Below, one piece after another: positions 1-8,224 of a stretch of 45,389 nt of DNA. Positions within the stretch are counted from its first letter, which is position 1; each line of letters begins with the position of its first letter. The translations under genes and the position numbers were made by a program. The stretch is from JBKPCD01 sp046727175 (GTDB taxonomy: Bacteria; Acidobacteriota; Vicinamibacteria; Vicinamibacterales; 2-12-FULL-66-21). The notes below the pieces were generated by a model. The model saw only the letters and a list, made by a program, of their open reading frames with translations. It ran no database searches and was not told where the DNA came from. The stretch spans positions 1-45,389 of the forward strand of contig JBKPCD010000200.1 in the NCBI GenBank assembly GCA_046727175.1. The letters are read 5' to 3'.

Positions 1-70
1 GGTGTCGGCACAGGAGGCTCGGTTTCCGGCGCTCGCCCCGGTGGGGCGCGTTATTTACACCGCGCCCGCC

Positions 71-93
71 CGGCGGGGCTTGAAAGCCCCGCC
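71..93. repeat. GC-rich stem-loop
   Basis: A 9-bp perfect stem (72-80 pairing with 85-93) closes a TGAA loop. A second dyad just upstream (GGGCGCG near 44-50 and CGCGCCC at 61-67) surrounds an AT-rich loop. The hairpin is not followed by a T-run on either strand, so it looks more like a dispersed palindrome than a classic terminator. What lies upstream is outside the window. Confidence 0.5.
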
Positions 94-108
94 CTACAAG
101 TCCAAATT

Positions 109-211
109 CCGAATCCCGAACCCCGAACCCCGAATCCTGGATCCCGAACCCCGAGTGCCGGCAAGTAAGCGAGCTACCGAGCGACCGAAGTACCGAGCCA
201 CCGGCTACCGG
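109..211 (+). repeat. Composite dispersed repeat, copy 1 (heptamer block plus octamer block)
   Basis: The segment starts with degenerate heptamers of the type CGAACCC / CGAATCC (about 109-154). A short linker GCCGGCAAGTAAGCG follows, then degenerate octamers of the type AGCTACCG / AGCGACCG / AGCCACCG (about 171-211). It ends a few bases before the ATG of the SDR gene. The same order of heptamers, linker and octamers recurs at 26302-26375 on the other strand, again directly upstream of a gene and pointing toward it. The two copies share GCAAGCGAGCTACCGAGC-like core text with a few substitutions. Confidence 0.75.
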
Positions 212-215
212 TTTC

Positions 216-998
216 ATGCAGATTCAACACACGTTAGACGGTCAAGTTGCGCTCATCACCGGCGCCGACAGAGGTATCGGCAAAGGCATCGCGCTCGCAC
301 TCGCGCGCGCGCGGTGCCGGGTCGCCGTCAATTACCAGTCCACACCTGATCTCGCCGACTCCGTCGTGCGCGAGCTGAGAGCGCTCGGCGTCGATGGGAT
401 GTCAGTGCGTGGAGACGTCCGGCGCGCGCCGGAAGTCGTCGACATGGTGGCCGAAGTCGTCCGCCGGTTTGGCGCGCTGAACGTCATGGTCAACAACGCC
501 GGCGTGCAGACGTGGACGCCGCTCCTCGACGTCACCGAGGAGCAGTGGGATCTCGTGCTCGACACGAACCTGAAAGGATGCTTCCTCTGCACGCAGGCGG
601 CCGCACGGCACATGAAACACACCGGTGGCGGCTCCATTGTCAACATCGGATCGGGCTGCAACAAGATCGCGTTCCGCAATCTCGTGGCGTACACCGCGAG
701 CAAGGGCGGGATCGAGATGTTCACGAAGGTCGCCGCATTGGAGCTTGGGGGGTACGGGATTCGTGTGAACTGCGTAGCGCCGGGCGCCATCGAAGTCGAG
801 CGCACGCGGCTCGAGAGCCCCGATTACGCAGCGACGTGGGGATCGGTCACGCCGCTCGGTCGCGTCGGCACCCCCCAGGACGTCGGCGACGCTGTCGTCT
901 TCCTCGCGAGTCCGTCGGCGTCGTTCATCAGCGGGCAGACGATCTGGGTGGACGGCGGCCTGTTCACTCAGCCCGTGTGGCCGTACGCACAGAGGTAG
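216..998 (+). CDS. SDR family NAD(P)-dependent oxidoreductase
   Basis: A 260-residue classical short-chain dehydrogenase/reductase. The Rossmann cofactor motif TGADRGIG is at residues 15-22 and NNAG at 93-96. The catalytic tetrad is visible as Asn118, Ser146, Tyr159 and Lys163 (YTASK). The C-terminal part (PLGRVGTPQDVGDAVVFLAS, then SGQTIWVDGG) is typical of the glucose-1-dehydrogenase / 3-oxoacyl-ACP-reductase-like branch. It is cytosolic and of normal family length. The substrate cannot be read from sequence. The ATG at 216 follows the composite repeat directly with no clear Shine-Dalgarno sequence, so the start is set by homology (MQIQHTLDGQVALITG). The gene converges on the acyl-CoA-ligase gene at 1077. 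Confidence 0.9.
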   Translation: MQIQHTLDGQVALITGADRGIGKGIALALARARCRVAVNYQSTPDLADSVVRELRALGVDGMSVRGDVRRAPEVVDMVAEVVRRFGALNVMVNNAGVQTWTPLLDVTEEQWDLVLDTNLKGCFLCTQAAARHMKHTGGGSIVNIGSGCNKIAFRNLVAYTASKGGIEMFTKVAALELGGYGIRVNCVAPGAIEVERTRLESPDYAATWGSVTPLGRVGTPQDVGDAVVFLASPSASFISGQTIWVDGGLFTQPVWPYAQR

Positions 999-1062
999 GC
1001 TCTGGGCTCTAGACGTTAGGCGAGTAAACGCTTCAGCCCAAAGCCCAAAGCCCCAAAGCCTT
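996..1062. repeat. Facing pair of GGGCTTT-type word arrays
   Basis: Left arm: GGCTCTGGGCTCTAG, overlapping the SDR stop codon. Right arm: AGCCCAAAGCCCAAAGCCC, which has period 7. Read on the same strand the arms are inverted copies of one word, so an imperfect hairpin can form. It sits between two convergent genes and could serve as a bidirectional terminator, but there is no T-run. The same word family recurs at 41163-41333. Confidence 0.6.
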
Positions 1063-1076
1063 CAGTCGTCTCGGCG

Positions 1077-2621
1077 TCAGTTCGGCGACCGCAGCTTGAA
1101 CCGTTGAATCTTGCCCGTCGCGGTCTTCGGCAGCTCTGATATGAACGCAATCTGACGCGGACACTTGTAGTGCGCGAGCCGGGTTCGCGCGAACGCCTGG
1201 AGCTCGGCGGCCATCTCTTCTCCGCTATTCGTCCCCTCGCGCAGGACGACGAACGCTCGTGCGGTGACGATGCCATTGGCGGCTGTGCTGGGAACGACGG
1301 CGCACTCGAGTACCGCGTCGTGCGCCATCAATGCGGCTTCGACTTCATAGGGCGCGAGCCATTCACCTGAGACCTTGAACATGTCGTCCGCTCGACCCGC
1401 ATACCAGTAGTAGCCGTCGTCATCGACGCGGTACTTGTCGCCCGACGCGAACCAGTCTCCGCGCATCCGCTTCTGCGTCTCCTCACGTCGGTTCCAGTAC
1501 AGGATCGATGCGCTCGGCCCTTTGACCATCAAGTCCCCGATCTCGTTCGTGCCGACCGTCTGGCCGGCGCCGTCGACGATCTTCACTTCGTAGCCCGGGA
1601 CCACGACGCCCGAGCTGCCTGGTTTGACGCGGCCCGGCGGCGACGCGATGTACATGTTGAGGAGCTCGGTCGACCCAAGGCCGTCGAGAATCTCTTTTCC
1701 GAACCGCGCATTCCATGCGTGGTACAGGTCGGCGGAGAGCGGCTCGCCGGCAGAGACGCAGAACCGCAACGACGAAAGATCGCTGCAGGCCACCGCGTCA
1801 GCGCATTTCAACATCGACGCGTACAGCGTCGGCACGCCGAAGAACATCGTCGGCTGCTTCCGCCGGATCGTCGCATACACGTTCTCTGGCCGTGCGCGAT
1901 CCGGCAGCAGGATCGTGGTCGCCCCGACCCAGAACGGAAAGAGCATCGCGCAGCCGAGCCCGTACGCGTGGAAGAGTTTTGCCGCCGAGAACACCCGGTC
2001 GGATGCCTGCATTCCCAGCACGCCCTCGGCGAAGAGTCGACAACACCACGGCGCGTCCTGGTGCAGGTGCACGACCCCCTTCGGCTCGCCTGTGCTGCCC
2101 GACGTCCACAACCAGAATGCGGGCTCGTCCTTGTGCGTGTCGGCGTACGCCAGATTCGCAGGGACCTCCTGGATCCAGTTCTGAAATGTCCGAATGCGTC
2201 CCTCGCTCTCGACTCGATTGGTGAGGACGATGGCGCGCAGTTCCGGAAAGTCGTCAGGACCGATCTCCGTTCGCGCGAAGATCTCGTTCGTCGTGATGAG
2301 TACCGGAGCCCGCGTCTCGCGCAGGAAGTATCTGTATTCTGTCGCACCCACGAACGTGCTCGAGGGAACAGCAATGCCGCCGATCGCAATCGTCCCGAAA
2401 AACGCGGCGATGAATTCCGGAGAATCCGGAAGACAGATGAGGACGCGGTGCTCGCGCTGGACGCCCGCTACGATCAGCGCGTTGCCGACCCGGTGCGTGA
2501 GCCCGGCGATCCGCGCGTAGCTCCAGACGTCATCCAGCGTTTCGATCGCGGGTTTGTCTGCGTCGCCGCCGGACAACCGCGCATCGATCAGCGCGCGCGT
2601 GAGGTTGAATCGAACGCTCAT
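1077..2621 (-). CDS. Benzoate-CoA ligase family AMP-forming acyl-CoA synthetase
   Basis: A 514-residue ANL-superfamily enzyme, predicted to activate an aromatic (or related) carboxylate to its CoA thioester through an acyl-adenylate. The P-loop TSGSTGEPKG is at residues 173-182, with the DGLGSTE motif at 313-319, SGD at 393-395, the hinge YAGRADDMFKVSGEW near 407-421 and the catalytic Lys504 in ATGK. LWTSGSTGEPKGVVH and KLFHAYGLG resemble benzoate- and 4-hydroxybenzoate-CoA ligases more than acetyl-CoA synthetases. That fits the protocatechuate genes 37 kb away, but no CoA-dependent ring-cleavage (box or bcr) genes are present, so the true substrate is open. A TACAAT -10-like hexamer (2631-2636, minus strand) lies 9 nt before the ATG, which suggests a very short leader. 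Confidence 0.85.
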   Translation of the reverse strand: MSVRFNLTRALIDARLSGGDADKPAIETLDDVWSYARIAGLTHRVGNALIVAGVQREHRVLICLPDSPEFIAAFFGTIAIGGIAVPSSTFVGATEYRYFLRETRAPVLITTNEIFARTEIGPDDFPELRAIVLTNRVESEGRIRTFQNWIQEVPANLAYADTHKDEPAFWLWTSGSTGEPKGVVHLHQDAPWCCRLFAEGVLGMQASDRVFSAAKLFHAYGLGCAMLFPFWVGATTILLPDRARPENVYATIRRKQPTMFFGVPTLYASMLKCADAVACSDLSSLRFCVSAGEPLSADLYHAWNARFGKEILDGLGSTELLNMYIASPPGRVKPGSSGVVVPGYEVKIVDGAGQTVGTNEIGDLMVKGPSASILYWNRREETQKRMRGDWFASGDKYRVDDDGYYWYAGRADDMFKVSGEWLAPYEVEAALMAHDAVLECAVVPSTAANGIVTARAFVVLREGTNSGEEMAAELQAFARTRLAHYKCPRQIAFISELPKTATGKIQRFKLRSPN

Positions 2622-2681
2622 GAGCGGATGATTGTAAGCCGTTATTCGCGGAGGAATGATGGTTCGAACGGACTGCTGTGC

Positions 2682-3104
2682 TCAACGGCGCAGCGCGAGC
2701 AAACACTCGATCAGCTTCTCATCGGCAAAGGCTTTTTCCGCTGCGCCGACGTGGGTTACCGCAGGATACTCCTCGTACACGACATCAGCTCCGGCCGCCT
2801 TCAACGCAGGAACCAGACGCCGAGACTGCTCGACCGGCACTGTTTCGTCTGCATCGCCGTGGAAGATCCGGATCGGCAGATTTCTGATCCTTGCGGCAAG
2901 ATCGGCAAATAGATCCGCTGCCCTGACCAATGGGTTCGCCTGGCGATCGGCTTCCTTGTCTGGAGCGGAATACGTCTTCACGTCGGACGTATCGATCCGC
3001 CCGCGACGGCGACGATGGCGGCGAATCGATTGGACCATCGGTGGCTATTCGGTTCCAGCGCCAGCAGTCCCAGCGCGAAGGCGAACGCGACCTCAGGTAG
3101 TCCT
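2682..3104 (-). pseudogene. Remnant of a secreted esterase / dienelactone-hydrolase-like alpha/beta hydrolase
   Basis: The C-terminal 85 residues are well preserved (DLAARIRNLPIRIFHGDADE ... YEEYPAVTHVGAAEKAFAD). They carry the Asp of the HGDAD motif and the His of a Ser-Asp-His triad. Upstream, the piece LALEPNSHRWSNRFAAIVAV is readable only in another frame and ends in a stop after about 3005. Everything before it, including the nucleophile elbow, is gone. One frameshift plus loss of the 5' part makes this a decaying fragment. It overlaps the 3' end of the DUF6886 gene, so a deletion probably joined the two. Family assignment rests on the HGDAD-containing tail only. Confidence 0.65.
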
Positions 3105-3608
3105 CCCGGGCTCCCGGGGTTCTGCGTTGCGCATGCGGATCATTGAAAACTGCAAACTGGACGCGACCACCGCGTCGCGCAGCGGCCATAGATTCGGAAC
3201 GATACGCACCTCGACCCCGCGCCGCAGGAACTCGGACATGAGATCATCGACGATTTCGACCCCCAGCGGCGTCACCGGTACGCGGCTGACGAAGTAGCCG
3301 GCGCACTCGTCGATACACTCGAACGTTTCCGGCGGCATTCGGTAGCAATACAACCGGCAGGACCGCAACCGCTCGACCCACTCGCGTTCCACGGCGATGA
3401 CTGCGGTACTCGACGCCAGAAACCGCTCGACATCCGCGTCGGTGGTCTCGCGGCCCGCGTAGTAGGTGACGCGAGGGCACTCGCGGGGGAGAAGGTAATT
3501 GCGCAAATGTTCTTCATCGATAGCCCATACGACAGGGCTTCCTGCGCGTGTCGCTGCGCGGGGTACGAACTGTTCGATGCCGCCGTCCTCGCTCACGTGG
3601 AACAGCAT
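3093..3608 (-). CDS. DUF6886 family protein
   Basis: A 171-residue soluble protein starting MLFHVSEDGGIEQFVPR, which I recognise as the DUF6886 family. Conserved blocks include VVWAIDEEHLRNYLLPRECP, a Cys/Tyr-rich segment RLYCYRMPPETFECIDECAG and the tail LWPLRDAVVASSLQFSMIRM. No biochemical role is established for the family. There is no signal peptide or membrane segment. The last residues (EPREPGRTT) differ from the usual family ending and may be new sequence acquired when the esterase remnant was joined here. It is divergent from the YdgJ-like gene, with 117 bp between the two starts. Confidence 0.8.
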   Translation of the reverse strand: MLFHVSEDGGIEQFVPRAATRAGSPVVWAIDEEHLRNYLLPRECPRVTYYAGRETTDADVERFLASSTAVIAVEREWVERLRSCRLYCYRMPPETFECIDECAGYFVSRVPVTPLGVEIVDDLMSEFLRRGVEVRIVPNLWPLRDAVVASSLQFSMIRMRNAEPREPGRTT

Positions 3609-3713
3609 GTCTCGATCCGCCGCGACTTAACAACCACGTAGTCCGAATACTCCTTTCGCATACTAGTGGGTATTTCCCAGAAGTCTGACGGTGGATAGAG
3701 GACGCTCAGAGAG

Positions 3714-3719
3714 AATAAT
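3714..3719 (+). promoter_or_regulatory. Candidate -10 box for a leaderless ydgJ-like mRNA
   Basis: AATAAT ends 6 nt before the ATG at 3726, the spacing expected when transcription starts at the start codon. There is no good Shine-Dalgarno at normal distance. A short dyad TGGG-N5-CCCA (3667-3679) lies upstream between the divergent genes. This is inference from spacing only. Confidence 0.3.
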
Positions 3720-3725
3720 CGTTTC

Positions 3726-4814
3726 ATGGCCAACGCGTCCCTCCGGGTTGGATTAATCGGCTACGGCTACGCCGGCAGGACGTTTCATGCGCCGTTGATT
3801 TGCGCCACGCCCGGCCTGGCGCTCGTGGCGGTCGGATCACGCGACACGGTAAAGGTCCGCCGTGACCTTCCCGATGTGGCCGTGATGTCGGCCGACGATG
3901 TCGTACACGCAACAGACGTCGAGGTCGTCGTCATTGCGACACCCAACCACACCCACGCGCCGTTGGCAGTCGCGGCGCTGCGAGCGGGCAAACACACCGT
4001 CGTCGACAAGCCATTCGCGGTTACGCTCGACGAGGCGCGAGCCATAGTCCGGGTGGCCGACGACCAGCGCCGAATCGTGACGGTGTTCCAGAATCGCCGC
4101 TGGGACAGCGATTTCCTCGGCGTCAGAGCGCTGATCGCGTCGCGTGTGCTCGGCGAAGTGACTCAGTTCGAGTCTCACATCGATCGCTATCGGCCTGAAG
4201 TTCGTTCGCGCTGGCGCGAAGAGCCCGGGCCGGGTGCTGGTCTCTGGTACGATCTCGGCCCTCACCTCGCCGATCAGGCGCTGCTGATCTTTGGTCTTCC
4301 ATCTGCTGTTCTCGGAGTGCTGAGAATGCAGCGACACGGCGCGCGGACCGACGACTGGGCTCACGTGATCCTCGATTACGAGACCTGTCGTGTCATTCTT
4401 CACGCGTCGCTCCTTTCAGCGGCCCGTCTGCCTCGCTTCATCGTTCATGGTCCCGCCGGAAGCTGGGTCAAGTACGGCATCGACGTGCAGGAGCAGCAGC
4501 TCGTGGCGCGTCTCCGCCCTGGCGACGCAGGATGGGGAGAGGACGACGATCACGCGCTGCTGTTCGACAGTTCCGGCGTTGCTCGAGAGATGAAAGTGCC
4601 GCGTGGAGACTACTGCCAGTTCTATCTTCAGTTTCGGGACGCCGTCGCCGGCGCCGCTCCGAATCCCGTGCCACCGCCGCAGGCCATTGCAGTGATGGCG
4701 GTGGTCAAGACGGCGATCCAGTCGTCAACCGCCGGGCGAGCGTTACCATTGTCGCTGACCGATGATGAGCGCCGCGCATTCGAAGCGAACGTTGCCGGTG
4801 GATCAGCGCGCTGA
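3726..4814 (+). CDS. Gfo/Idh/MocA family oxidoreductase, YdgJ-like
   Basis: A 362-residue NAD(P)-dependent oxidoreductase. The N-terminal Rossmann motif GYGYAG is at residues 12-17 and DKPF at 94-97 carries the conserved Lys95. The YDLGPHLADQ motif (175-184) supplies Asp/His residues of the active site. RRWDSDF, FESHIDRYRPEVR and RFIVHGPAGSWVKYG-type blocks align along the whole length with Escherichia coli YdgJ as I remember it, a subgroup whose physiological substrate is unknown. It is cytosolic and of normal length. It ends 29 bp from the convergent giant TPR/FG-GAP gene. Confidence 0.9.
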   Translation: MANASLRVGLIGYGYAGRTFHAPLICATPGLALVAVGSRDTVKVRRDLPDVAVMSADDVVHATDVEVVVIATPNHTHAPLAVAALRAGKHTVVDKPFAVTLDEARAIVRVADDQRRIVTVFQNRRWDSDFLGVRALIASRVLGEVTQFESHIDRYRPEVRSRWREEPGPGAGLWYDLGPHLADQALLIFGLPSAVLGVLRMQRHGARTDDWAHVILDYETCRVILHASLLSAARLPRFIVHGPAGSWVKYGIDVQEQQLVARLRPGDAGWGEDDDHALLFDSSGVAREMKVPRGDYCQFYLQFRDAVAGAAPNPVPPPQAIAVMAVVKTAIQSSTAGRALPLSLTDDERRAFEANVAGGSAR

Positions 4815-4843
4815 CCCCTGCCTTGGAATTCGGCGTGGAAGCA

Positions 4844-7800
4844 CTAGTTCCGCGGCACGCTCAATTCGATCGGCGGAACGGCGCGGCGGACGATGCGCGT
4901 ATTGTAACGCTCCATGTACGCGCGGTACGCTTCTGTCCAGCGGCGCGGTGATGGATACTGCTTCATGCCGTGGAACGGCAGCGGCGCCAGTTCATCCGGG
5001 CTCGCTGAGTTGATGTCCATTTCCTTGCTGAAGCCGTCCGCGTAGAGCAGGAACGTTCGTGTCCATCCGGTTGGCAGCGTCGGCAACGCGGACGCGTCGA
5101 ACGACAACGAAATCTCGTCTCCCGGGCGCGACACGACGAACATGTCGTCGGCTCGCGCGAGGAGCGCACGCACGTCTCCTTCTCGCGTGTAATCGCCCGG
5201 CATCAGCTTCCACGGCGACAGCGACGACACTCGATCGTACGCGTAGCCGAACGGCTGGCGTCCGTCGGGTGACTGCTCCGCCGAAAATCCGCGCCAATGG
5301 AGGTCGGCAACGATGGGATCGAGCCGCGTGAGGCTGACGTCAGCCCGATCGTCGGAATCGGCCACCAGGACCTGATCCCAATACACCTTCATCGTCGTCA
5401 CGAGGCGGACGACGGTCGTATCAGGCGGCACTCGATCGGTCAGGTCGACGGTGACGGTTTGGGGCCGACCCGCCGGGAACCCGATATCCTCGATCACGGT
5501 GCGCCAGTTTCCACTCGAATCCTTGACCTGCAGCGACGGCGGCTTCATCCGCAATCCCGATTGATGTGCCGCGACGTTGTCGCCGGAGAACGCGTAGTCG
5601 GTCCAACCCGTCATCAGCAGCACGCGTCGGCTGCTCGAGGACGGCAGGGTAAGCGTCAGCGTGTGCTCGGCCGCGTAGCCGCGAATTCGCTCCGATGCGA
5701 AGTCGTCCGGATGGCGTCGATCGAGACGAGCCACGAGATCGAGGACGTCGTGACCGTGTTCATCGACGGCAGCGATCGGTGGACGGGCGCTGCGAGTCCT
5801 GAACAGCCGAAACGGTTCCGGCGGCTCTCGCAGGCCTGCGTTCGGATAGATGGACACGGTCTGCGGATGCGCCACGGCGACGAGTTGCACGCGATCGAGG
5901 AACACCGCTTCTTCGAGCTCGTTGGTGACGCGGAGCTCGTAGCGGCCGTCTCGCGGCCTCAGTTGATGTGCATCGATGCGGACGTACTCCTCTGGTTGCG
6001 GCTCGTTGCGTACACCTGGCGCGACCCAGTACCCCATCTCGCCGCCACCAAGAAAATCGGTGACGAACTCGAAGCGCTCGCCATTCCAGGTGTAGAGGTA
6101 AGGACAAGATGATGGCTTGCGATCGAGCTCTTCGACCCTGACGAGACCCGTCAGCGCATCACCCGACTGCCGGCCGGCCGTGGTCTCCGCCTGCAGGATG
6201 CCAGACGGCCAGAGGACGCGAACGATATCCGCGCCGGGCCGAACGCCGACGCCAAACACGATGTCCGCAGGCGCCACGGCCGGCGTCGTCGAGTACGTCT
6301 CGGCACGCTGGCGCAGACTTCCCGCTCGCATCTCGATCTTCGTGCCGACCGCGCTCCGGTTGCTGACGCGTGCCGCAAGCTGCACGCGCAACGAGCGCGA
6401 ACGGTTGCCGCCGTCATTGCGCCAGATTGCGAGGCCGCCCTTCGTGCGTACGACCGCATCGAGATCGCCATCGCCGTCGAGATCGCCGGTGACGAGCGAT
6501 CCCGCGTTACCGGTCGGAACGGCCATCGGCGCAGCAATCGCGTGCGCGGTGACGTCCGTCCAATGGTCGCCGACATGACGGATGACACGCGGACCTTGAA
6601 CGGTCAGCAGCAACAGATCGAGCAGCCCATCGTTGTCGTAGTCGACGAGCTGCCCCGCAATCGCTCCCGCCGACGCATCGGGCGCCGTCTGGACGACGAA
6701 GTGGCCTTTGCCGTCGCTCTGCGCGAAGAGTCCCGGGGCATCACGTCGACCGAAGAAGAGATCTGAGTACCCGTCCTTATTGATGTCGCCAATGGCAACC
6801 ATCGATATCGCGTCCGCTCTGAGATCGACCTCGGCCGCGACGTCTCGAAACGATCCGTCACGAAGATTGCGATAGAGGAACGGGTTACCAGCCGGTGGAA
6901 CGAGCAATAGATCGATGTCGCGACGATTGTCGTAATCAGTTGGAACGACGGCGAGCAGCGGCTGTGAAAGGCCCAGGCGAGCCGCCGCAGTGACGTCGGT
7001 GAAACGCCCGTTGCCGTCGTTCCTCAGGAGTTGCGTTGCCGCAGTGCCATCGCCGCTCGACGATGCAACGAAGATGTCCAGATCTCCATCGTGATCCGCG
7101 TCGAGCCACGCCGCCGTGCGGGGAGTGCCTGAAAGCGGCGGGATTTCGGCAGCGCGGGTAACGTCCTGAAAGGTCAGGTTGGCATCCTGGTGGAGCAGCG
7201 AGAGGCCACGATCCTGCAAGACGAGCAGATCGACGCGACCGTCGTTGTCGTAGTCGCCGGCGATGACGGCCCTCGCTTGAACGGGTTGCGTGCCGAACAG
7301 CGCGCTGGTGACGTCGGTGAACCGGGTGACGTCGTTCCGGTACACGTGCAGCGTGGAGTTGGCCGTGTCGGCGAGATCGAGATCGCCATCGTTTTCCAGA
7401 TCGAACAACGTGAGGCCTGTCGTCGCAGAATCAGATCCTGCGGCACGAGCGCTGGCAGGCAGAAGAGCGCTCGCATCACTGAACGCGACGTCAGGAGTCC
7501 GCGCGTCGACAAGTTCCGGTTCCGCGCCGGTCGAGGCGATCGCTTCGGCGTAGCGTCCCTGCTCGAGGTAGTTGCGAGAGAACGTCACCGCGTAGTTGCT
7601 CTCTCGCAGTTTCTGAAACCGCTCCATCGCGGTTCGACCTTCCTCCGCGGATCCGGCGCGGATGAGCGCCGTCGCCAGACCGTACGCCGCAGTCGCGTTA
7701 TACGGCTCGGCACCTACCGCCGACCGGAAGGTCTCGACGGCTTCCTTGTACTTCCGCTGCTCCAGGTAAATCTGACCGAGGTTGACCGATGTACCGACGT

Positions 7801-8224
7801 CGCCCGGATCCAGCTGTCGAACGCGCTCGAACGCCGCAACCGCATCGTCCGTCCGATCCGCCGCGCGTGCGATGAGCCCCAGCATGTAATCAGGCTGCGG
7901 GCGATCCCGAAGCCCCTCGCGCGCGCGCTCGATTTCCTTCCGCGCTCCGTCGGGATCGCCGCCGTAGAACAGCGAGATTCCGAGGTTCAGTCGCGCCATC
8001 GCGAGGTTGGGGTCTGCGGCAAGCGCTCGGCGGAATGCCGCAGTTGCACCAGGAAAATCGAACTGCTCGAGCAGGGCGACGCCCAGATTGTTCGCGCGGT
8101 ATGCGTCTTCGCTGACCGGCTGATTTTGGGCCGTGGCCTGAGAGGCCGGCGGGATGGGGCGCAGAAGAAATCCCACGGTCGCCGCCACCGAAACGACGAG
8201 CACGGTGGATCGCAGCGCGATCAT
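4844..8224 (-). CDS. TPR / FG-GAP (VCBS) / ASPIC-UnbV giant secreted protein
   Basis: A 1126-residue protein. It has an N-terminal hydrophobic signal or anchor (VLVVSVAATVGFLLRPIP), TPR repeats at about 40-230, then a run of FG-GAP/VCBS blades with DxDxDG-type calcium loops (DLENDGDLDL, DYDNDGRVDL, DADHDGDLDI, DINKDGYSDL, DYDNDGLLDL, DLDGDGDLDA). An ASPIC/UnbV domain follows, and finally a long C-terminal region of beta character (from about residue 700, CPYLYTWNGERFEFVTDF onward) that I cannot assign. The start is the ATG of an ATGA overlap with the upstream CRTAC1 gene; an ATG 246 bp upstream is in frame but lies inside that gene. It is the last gene of the cytochrome operon. It is likely periplasmic or extracellular; a scaffold or ligand-binding role is inference. 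Confidence 0.85.
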   Translation of the reverse strand: MIALRSTVLVVSVAATVGFLLRPIPPASQATAQNQPVSEDAYRANNLGVALLEQFDFPGATAAFRRALAADPNLAMARLNLGISLFYGGDPDGARKEIERAREGLRDRPQPDYMLGLIARAADRTDDAVAAFERVRQLDPGDVGTSVNLGQIYLEQRKYKEAVETFRSAVGAEPYNATAAYGLATALIRAGSAEEGRTAMERFQKLRESNYAVTFSRNYLEQGRYAEAIASTGAEPELVDARTPDVAFSDASALLPASARAAGSDSATTGLTLFDLENDGDLDLADTANSTLHVYRNDVTRFTDVTSALFGTQPVQARAVIAGDYDNDGRVDLLVLQDRGLSLLHQDANLTFQDVTRAAEIPPLSGTPRTAAWLDADHDGDLDIFVASSSGDGTAATQLLRNDGNGRFTDVTAAARLGLSQPLLAVVPTDYDNRRDIDLLLVPPAGNPFLYRNLRDGSFRDVAAEVDLRADAISMVAIGDINKDGYSDLFFGRRDAPGLFAQSDGKGHFVVQTAPDASAGAIAGQLVDYDNDGLLDLLLLTVQGPRVIRHVGDHWTDVTAHAIAAPMAVPTGNAGSLVTGDLDGDGDLDAVVRTKGGLAIWRNDGGNRSRSLRVQLAARVSNRSAVGTKIEMRAGSLRQRAETYSTTPAVAPADIVFGVGVRPGADIVRVLWPSGILQAETTAGRQSGDALTGLVRVEELDRKPSSCPYLYTWNGERFEFVTDFLGGGEMGYWVAPGVRNEPQPEEYVRIDAHQLRPRDGRYELRVTNELEEAVFLDRVQLVAVAHPQTVSIYPNAGLREPPEPFRLFRTRSARPPIAAVDEHGHDVLDLVARLDRRHPDDFASERIRGYAAEHTLTLTLPSSSSRRVLLMTGWTDYAFSGDNVAAHQSGLRMKPPSLQVKDSSGNWRTVIEDIGFPAGRPQTVTVDLTDRVPPDTTVVRLVTTMKVYWDQVLVADSDDRADVSLTRLDPIVADLHWRGFSAEQSPDGRQPFGYAYDRVSSLSPWKLMPGDYTREGDVRALLARADDMFVVSRPGDEISLSFDASALPTLPTGWTRTFLLYADGFSKEMDINSASPDELAPLPFHGMKQYPSPRRWTEAYRAYMERYNTRIVRRAVPPIELSVPRN

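Noticed and set aside
1..215. Small protein encoded ahead of the SDR gene
   Set aside because: The open frame consists of translated hairpin and repeat words and overlaps the SDR start.
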